Program-made: the position numbers and the translations under genes
NCBI RefSeq assembly: GCF_020229735.1
Contig: NZ_CP083455.1
Location: 1,329,001 to 1,393,000 of the forward strand
Length of the DNA stretch: 64,000 nucleotides
Source of the DNA: Deinococcus taeanensis
GTDB taxonomy: Bacteria > Deinococcota > Deinococci > Deinococcales > Deinococcaceae
Direction: 5' to 3'
The notes under the pieces: generated by a model
Told to the model about the DNA's origin: nothing
The model's input: only the letters and a program-made list of their open reading frames with translations
Database searches by the model: none
In this document: piece by piece, positions 60,107 to 64,000 of the stretch
Layout: the number at the start of each line of letters is the position of its first letter
Position numbering within the stretch: the first letter of the stretch is position 1

Positions 60107-60567
60107 CGCCCGAAGAGTGGCAGCGGGGCATGCGCAATGAGGCGGCGAACGTGACCGACCAGCAGTGGATCATGGAAACCCACTGGGCAGCAGGCCGATT
60201 CAACGGGCGCCAGAGTCTGCGGGCAGCAGTCGCGTTCGCCCTGCTCGGAAGTGCGCTGGTACTGCTCAACGCGTTCTCCTGGCAGCAGGAGAGACCGGCG
60301 CAACTCTGGCTGGGCGTCATGACAGTCACGGGCGTCGTGGGCACACTGCTGGGAGCACGGCGCGTGGGTGCCCTGGAAGCAGGGGCGGGGGCTCTTGCCT
60401 TCCTGCCAGGCGCATGGCTGACCGTCGTGGCCTTGCAGGCCATTTTTGGACACCACGCGCCGGCCAGTCCCGGGTTCGAAAATGAAGCAGTGACAACTCT
60501 GGCAGTGATCGCAGCAGGCGCAGCCAGCGTGGTCAGAAGCCTGAGACCACCTGCACTGCCCGCCTGA
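60103..60567 (+). CDS. membrane protein B of the PadR operon
   Basis: A 154-residue protein starting MTPEEWQRGMRNEAANVTDQ, the same head motif as membrane protein A (MTPxEWxxGxxNEAxxVxD). Then four predicted membrane helices (about 40-60, 68-84, 90-108, 126-143). Starts by ATGA overlap with membrane protein A. The two are probably paralogues that share a cytoplasmic interaction head. Ends at a very strong terminator. Confidence 0.85.
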   Translation: MTPEEWQRGMRNEAANVTDQQWIMETHWAAGRFNGRQSLRAAVAFALLGSALVLLNAFSWQQERPAQLWLGVMTVTGVVGTLLGARRVGALEAGAGALAFLPGAWLTVVALQAIFGHHAPASPGFENEAVTTLAVIAAGAASVVRSLRPPALPA

Positions 60568-60570
60568 GGA

Positions 60571-60619
60571 CAGCGGCGGCGGGCCGATCCCACACTGAGG
60601 GATCGGCCCGCCGCCGCTG
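60571..60619. terminator. terminator, PadR operon / serine dehydratase
   Basis: Perfect 21-bp arms (60571-60591, 60599-60619) between convergent genes. Confidence 0.9.
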
Positions 60620-60622
60620 AGG

Positions 60623-61516
60623 TTACGCGAGGGGCAGTTCGATCATTCCCCCCGGTCCCCCGGTCTCCTTCCGGCCTTCCATGCGGGCGGTGACGGCCAG
60701 GCCGGTGGGCGTCTGCGCGAGGCCACCGTCGGCGGTTTCACGCAGCGCGGCGGGCATCATGCGCCCCACCGACGCCATGGCGCCCAGAACCTCGTCGGGA
60801 GGAATGAACGACTCCAGCTGCGCCAGGGCCAGCTGCGCGGCGCTGACCGCGTGCACGGCGTAAAAGGCGTTGCGGCTCACGCAGGGCACCTCCACGTACC
60901 CGCCCACCGGGTCGCACACCAGGCCGATGGTGTTCATCAGGGCCAGAGACGCGGCGTGCACAGCGGCGCGCGGCGTTCCACCCAGCAGTTCCACAATGGC
61001 GGCGGCCGCCATGGCAGCGCTGGACCCGATCTCCGCCTGACAGCCGCCAGCCGCGCCGCTGATGAACATCCGCTTGCTGATGGCCTTGCCGATCCCTGCG
61101 GCGAGAATCATGGGATCCACAAGGCGTTCGTCCTCAAGGCTGAGGTGGTCAGCCACGCCGATCAGGGCGCCGGGGATGGTCCCGGCGGACCCGGCCGTCG
61201 GGGCCGCGACAATGCGGCCCATGCGGGCGTTTTCCTCATTGACGGCCATGGCGTACGCCTGCACGCGTTTGAGCAGCGGCGCGCCGAGGACGTCCGGGGC
61301 GTCCCAGAGTCCCTTGGCGTTCCAGCCCACCATGCCGGTGATGCTCCGGGCGTCACTGCTGAGGCCACGCTCGATGCTGGCGCGCATTTCACGGATGCGG
61401 CGGAGCATCTCGGTGCGGATGTCGTCGGGGTTCAGGCCGGTTTCTGCGCAGTCCTGGGCGAGAATCCAGGCAGAGGCGGGAGCGGGGGCGTTGAGGATGT
61501 CATCAAGAGTGGTCAT
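60623..61516 (-). CDS. sdaAA: L-serine dehydratase, iron-sulfur-dependent, alpha subunit
   Basis: A 297-residue [4Fe-4S] enzyme subunit converting L-serine to pyruvate and ammonia. The iron-sulfur cysteines lie in [24 protein letters not shown] and [11 protein letters not shown]. Substrate loop [12 protein letters not shown]. It represents only the alpha domain; the beta subunit is not next to it in this window, so it must be encoded elsewhere. AAGGA ribosome site before ATG 61516; possible TACCAT -10 at 61563-61568 (minus). Confidence 0.94.
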   Translation of the reverse strand: MTTLDDILNAPAPASAWILAQDCAETGLNPDDIRTEMLRRIREMRASIERGLSSDARSITGMVGWNAKGLWDAPDVLGAPLLKRVQAYAMAVNEENARMGRIVAAPTAGSAGTIPGALIGVADHLSLEDERLVDPMILAAGIGKAISKRMFISGAAGGCQAEIGSSAAMAAAAIVELLGGTPRAAVHAASLALMNTIGLVCDPVGGYVEVPCVSRNAFYAVHAVSAAQLALAQLESFIPPDEVLGAMASVGRMMPAALRETADGGLAQTPTGLAVTARMEGRKETGGPGGMIELPLA

Positions 61517-62019
61517 GGCGTCCTTCGGTGCAGTTGGTGAGGGTCAAGTGCAGAGATGAACTCATGGTACGGCGCAGCCTGTCTAGCTGAATCAGCGCCA
61601 CATGAAGGCGTCCAGAGCGCATGGACGCATCCGGCGTGAGAGGCACGCCCCAGCTGGCCCCGCGCCTCTCCGCGCCACCACCGGAAACCGGACACCCCAC
61701 CTTCAATGCCGGCCACGCATTTCCTCTCAATACAACATGAACCAGCAGGCCAACCATCCACGGTGCCGCTCCTCAGGCATGATTGACGCCCACGGCAAGA
61801 CCGGAGGAGAAGTTCACAGCCGGTCCACAGGATGGCCGGATTCACTCCACCCCGGGAGAACCCGCGCCCCTCGTCCCCCACCCTGCACTACGGAAACCGT
61901 CACGCACGCCACCCCAGGACAGGGCCGGTGTGGACTGAAGGGTCCCCTCCCCTGGCCCTTTCTGCTGCATCTCACCGGCGCCAGGCCAGAGCGAGGAACG
62001 CCACGCCAGATCAATGAGG
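61517..62019. other. 500-bp region without a supported gene
   Basis: The right part is between sdaAA and hutH on the same strand. Short open frames exist in all frames but none has a ribosome site or known motif, and the codon use is poor. It may hold the sdaAA promoter near 61563. No RNA gene, repeat or hairpin beyond the hutH terminator seen. Confidence 0.5.
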
Positions 62020-62049
62020 AGGGCGCTGGACTGACCAGTCCAGCGCCCT
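62020..62049 (-). terminator. hutH terminator
   Basis: Perfect 13-bp arms (62020-62032, 62037-62049), 4-nt loop, followed on the minus strand by CCTCATT. Confidence 0.82.
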
Positions 62050-62074
62050 GGGGACCCTGGGCCGCGTCCTGCAG

Positions 62075-63577
62075 TTACGCCTCGCGAGCCACCCGCAGCA
62101 GGTCGCCGCTGCGGACCATGGCCACGATCTTCAGCAGGTCCGGGCGGTAGTAGCGGTCGCGGGTCATGTTGGGAATGTGCGCGCGAATGTACTCCCACGC
62201 GGCCTGCGCGCCCCGCCCGGCGCGCAGCTGCTGGAAGTCCAGGGCCTGAGCGGCACACATGAGTTCAATCGCCACGACGTTCTGCACGTTCTCCAGGATC
62301 TGGCGCAGCTGCCGGGCCCCGTGGGCGCCCATGCTCACGTGATCTTCCTGATTGGCGCTGGTGGGGATGGTGTCCACACTGGCCGGGTGCGCCAGCACCT
62401 TGTTCTCGCTGACGAGGGCCGCAGCGGTGTACTGCGCGATCATGAACCCACTGTTCAGGCCGCCCTGCGGCGCCAGGAACCCCGGCAGGCCGGACAGGGA
62501 CGGGTTGAGCAGCTGCTCGCAGCGCCGTTCGCTGATGCTGCCCAGTTCCGCCACGGCAACCTTCAGGGCGTCGATGGTCACTGCCAGTGGCTGACCGTGA
62601 AAGTTCCCGCCGGACACCACGTCCCCGGTGTCCGGGAAGATCAGTGGGTTGTCGGTCACAGAGGCGAACTCCACCGCCAGGACCCGCTCGGCGTGCGCGA
62701 GGGCGTCCAGGCTCGCGCCGTGCACCTGCGGCGCGGCGCGCAGCGAGTAGGCGTCCTGCACCTTACCGTCGCCGACCAGGTGAGACGGTGCAATCTCGGA
62801 GTCCCGCAGGTAGAACCGCAGGTCCTGCGCCACCTGCACCGCGCCCGGGTGAGGGCGCAGGCGCATCACGTCCGCCTGGAACGGCCGGTGCGAGCCGTAC
62901 AGCGCTTCCACCGTCATGGCCGCCGCGAGGTTCGCGGTGCCCAGCAGCGTCCGCGCGTCGGCCACGGCCAGCGCGAGCAGGCTGCCCATCAGCTGCGTTC
63001 CGTTGATCAGCGCCAGGCCTTCCTTGGCCTGAAGGACCAGCGGGGTAAGGTTCAGCTCAGCGAACACGTCCGCGCTGGGCCGCACGTCCCCGCCGTACTC
63101 GACCTCTCCCAGGCCGATCAGGGCCAGCGCGAGGTGCGCCAGGGGCGCCAGGTCACCGGACGCTCCCACACTGCCCTGCGCGGGAATCACCGGGTGCACC
63201 CCCGCATTCAGGAGGGCCAGCAGCAGCTCGATCACCTCGGGCCGCACGCCCGAGTGGCCCAGAGCCAGGGACTGCGCGCGCAGCAGCAGCATGCCGCGCA
63301 CCACCTCGCGCGGCAGGGCCTCCCCCACCCCAATCGCGTGGGACAGAATCAGGTTCAGCTGCAGCTCTTCCAGCCCCTCGCGGGGCACCTGAACGTTCGC
63401 GAACTTCCCGAACCCGGTGTTCACGCCGTACACGGCCTCCTGGCCGTCCACGATGCGTTCGATCACAGCCCGCGCACGCAGAACGCGCCCGCGCGCCTCG
63501 TCGGCGAGCTGAACCGGCTCGCCTCCGCGCACGACGGTCAGGAAGGCTTCGAGGGACAGGTGTTGGTCAAGTATCAC
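62075..63577 (-). CDS. hutH: histidine ammonia-lyase
   Basis: A 500-residue enzyme deaminating L-histidine to trans-urocanate, the first step of histidine use. The MIO-forming triad Ala139-Ser140-Gly141 lies in [14 protein letters not shown]. Also seen: [46 protein letters not shown], and [19 protein letters not shown] start at 63577 has a GAGGAG site about 7 nt upstream; the long upstream open frame has no support. hutI follows upstream on the same strand, giving a hut operon. Confidence 0.96.
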   Translation of the reverse strand: MILDQHLSLEAFLTVVRGGEPVQLADEARGRVLRARAVIERIVDGQEAVYGVNTGFGKFANVQVPREGLEELQLNLILSHAIGVGEALPREVVRGMLLLRAQSLALGHSGVRPEVIELLLALLNAGVHPVIPAQGSVGASGDLAPLAHLALALIGLGEVEYGGDVRPSADVFAELNLTPLVLQAKEGLALINGTQLMGSLLALAVADARTLLGTANLAAAMTVEALYGSHRPFQADVMRLRPHPGAVQVAQDLRFYLRDSEIAPSHLVGDGKVQDAYSLRAAPQVHGASLDALAHAERVLAVEFASVTDNPLIFPDTGDVVSGGNFHGQPLAVTIDALKVAVAELGSISERRCEQLLNPSLSGLPGFLAPQGGLNSGFMIAQYTAAALVSENKVLAHPASVDTIPTSANQEDHVSMGAHGARQLRQILENVQNVVAIELMCAAQALDFQQLRAGRGAQAAWEYIRAHIPNMTRDRYYRPDLLKIVAMVRSGDLLRVAREA

Positions 63578-63621
63578 AGGGGACTCCTCTGGAGAGGTGG
63601 GGCATGGAACAGGGGCGAGGC

Positions 63622-64000
63622 TCAGCGTGCATGGCCGCCGGTGTAGACGGCGCGCGCCGGGTGCGCACCCAGGGTGTAGGCCAGGTCGCGCCAGTCGGCG
63701 CTGTGCAGGGTGAGAAAGTCGGCGCGCTGGCCCGGCGCGAGGGCGCCGCGGTCGCGCAGGCCCACTGCTGCGGCGGCATTCACCGTGGCGGCGGTGAGCG
63801 CCTCGGCAGGCGTGAGGTGACACAGACGCACGGCGAGGGCCAAGGCCAGCTGGGTGCTGAACACGGGGGACGAACCGGGGTTCAGGTCAGTGCCGACCGC
63901 CACCGCGGCCCCCGCGTCAATCAGGGAACGGCCCGGCGCGGCATTCAGGCCCAGGTGCAGGGTCACGCCCGGCAGGATGGTCGCCACGGTGTCCGACGCG
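63622..64000 (-). CDS. hutI: imidazolonepropionase, C-terminal part (gene runs off the window)
   Basis: The last 125 or so residues of HutI, which opens imidazolonepropionate in histidine breakdown. The visible part has [20 protein letters not shown] (metal-ligand Asp in GTDLNPG), [20 protein letters not shown] and [15 protein letters not shown]. It is open to the right edge, so the start lies beyond base 64000. Lies 44 nt upstream of hutH in one operon. Confidence 0.93.
   Translation of the reverse strand, partial: ASDTVATILPGVTLHLGLNAAPGRSLIDAGAAVAVGTDLNPGSSPVFSTQLALALAVRLCHLTPAEALTAATVNAAAAVGLRDRGALAPGQRADFLTLHSADWRDLAYTLGAHPARAVYTGGHAR

Noticed and set aside
61513..61881. 122-codon minus-strand frame in the gap upstream of sdaAA
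   Set aside because: Cys/Trp/Arg-rich translation, no ribosome site, no -10, no motif; not a supported gene.
63568..63823. Extended hutH start at 63823
   Set aside because: Would overlap the hutI coding region; GTG 63577 has GAGGAG and gives the normal family length.

Overview
The window is a 64-kb piece of chromosome from a high-GC Deinococcus (Deinococcota). The evidence is an adjacent NurA/HerA pair, a Tat-exported ferritin-like desiccation-type protein, a small LEA-like hydrophilic protein, and a strikingly frequent arrangement in which a -10 box of the form TANNNT lies only 5-8 nt before the start codon. That arrangement marks leaderless transcripts, which are known to be common in Deinococcus. 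I cannot name the species.

Layout. 0-8 kb: LEA-like protein, NADP isocitrate dehydrogenase, MsrA, a coiled-coil protein overlapping an rRNA methyltransferase, a YchJ-type SEC-C protein, an SPFH protein with a small membrane partner, an unknown 277-aa protein and a gamma-carbonic-anhydrase-like protein. 8-13 kb: cold-shock protein, YjgN/M48-peptidase pair, flavodoxin-fold protein, RluA-type pseudouridine synthase, MFS transporter. 13-20 kb: a giant YhgE/Pip-type membrane protein divergent from its probable TetR repressor, an SDR, and a beta-hydroxyacid dehydrogenase/DegV pair. 19.7-24.7 kb: an amino-sugar cluster (GH3, sugar-binding lipoprotein-like SBP, GH20) without permeases. 24.8-30.1 kb: typA, an AI-2E family transporter, a decayed TerC gene and an intact-looking IS630 element with a split transposase. 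30-39 kb: methylmalonyl-CoA mutase large subunit, a small protein, a lipid kinase, a TAXI-type TRAP transporter, an orphan ABC ATPase, a second MFS and a deacetylase. 39.7-43.4 kb: Crp-family regulator, nurA, herA. 43.4-46.2 kb: ECF sigma/anti-sigma pair, tatA and an RluD-type enzyme. 46.2-50.6 kb: DEAD-box helicase, membrane protein, and a MerR-controlled membrane protein/aldo-keto reductase operon. 50.6-54.6 kb: phosphoesterase, tRNA-Pro(CGG), recX, rpsT, glmM. 54.6-60.6 kb: His-rich mini-protein with an APH-like kinase, YcaQ-type glycosylase, ferritin-like protein, HIT/HAD pair, and a PadR regulator with two related membrane proteins. 60.6-64 kb: serine dehydratase alpha subunit, hutH and the end of hutI.

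The region is mostly ordinary chromosome with housekeeping genes separated by very clear hairpin terminators. The only mobile DNA seen is the IS630 element. The less ordinary parts are the PadR-linked membrane pair, the His-rich/kinase pair, the permease-less amino-sugar cluster, the TerC pseudogene beside the IS, the terminator encoded inside the lipid-kinase gene, and the probable TetR operators flanking the tetR gene. I do not see a clear new defence or mobile system.
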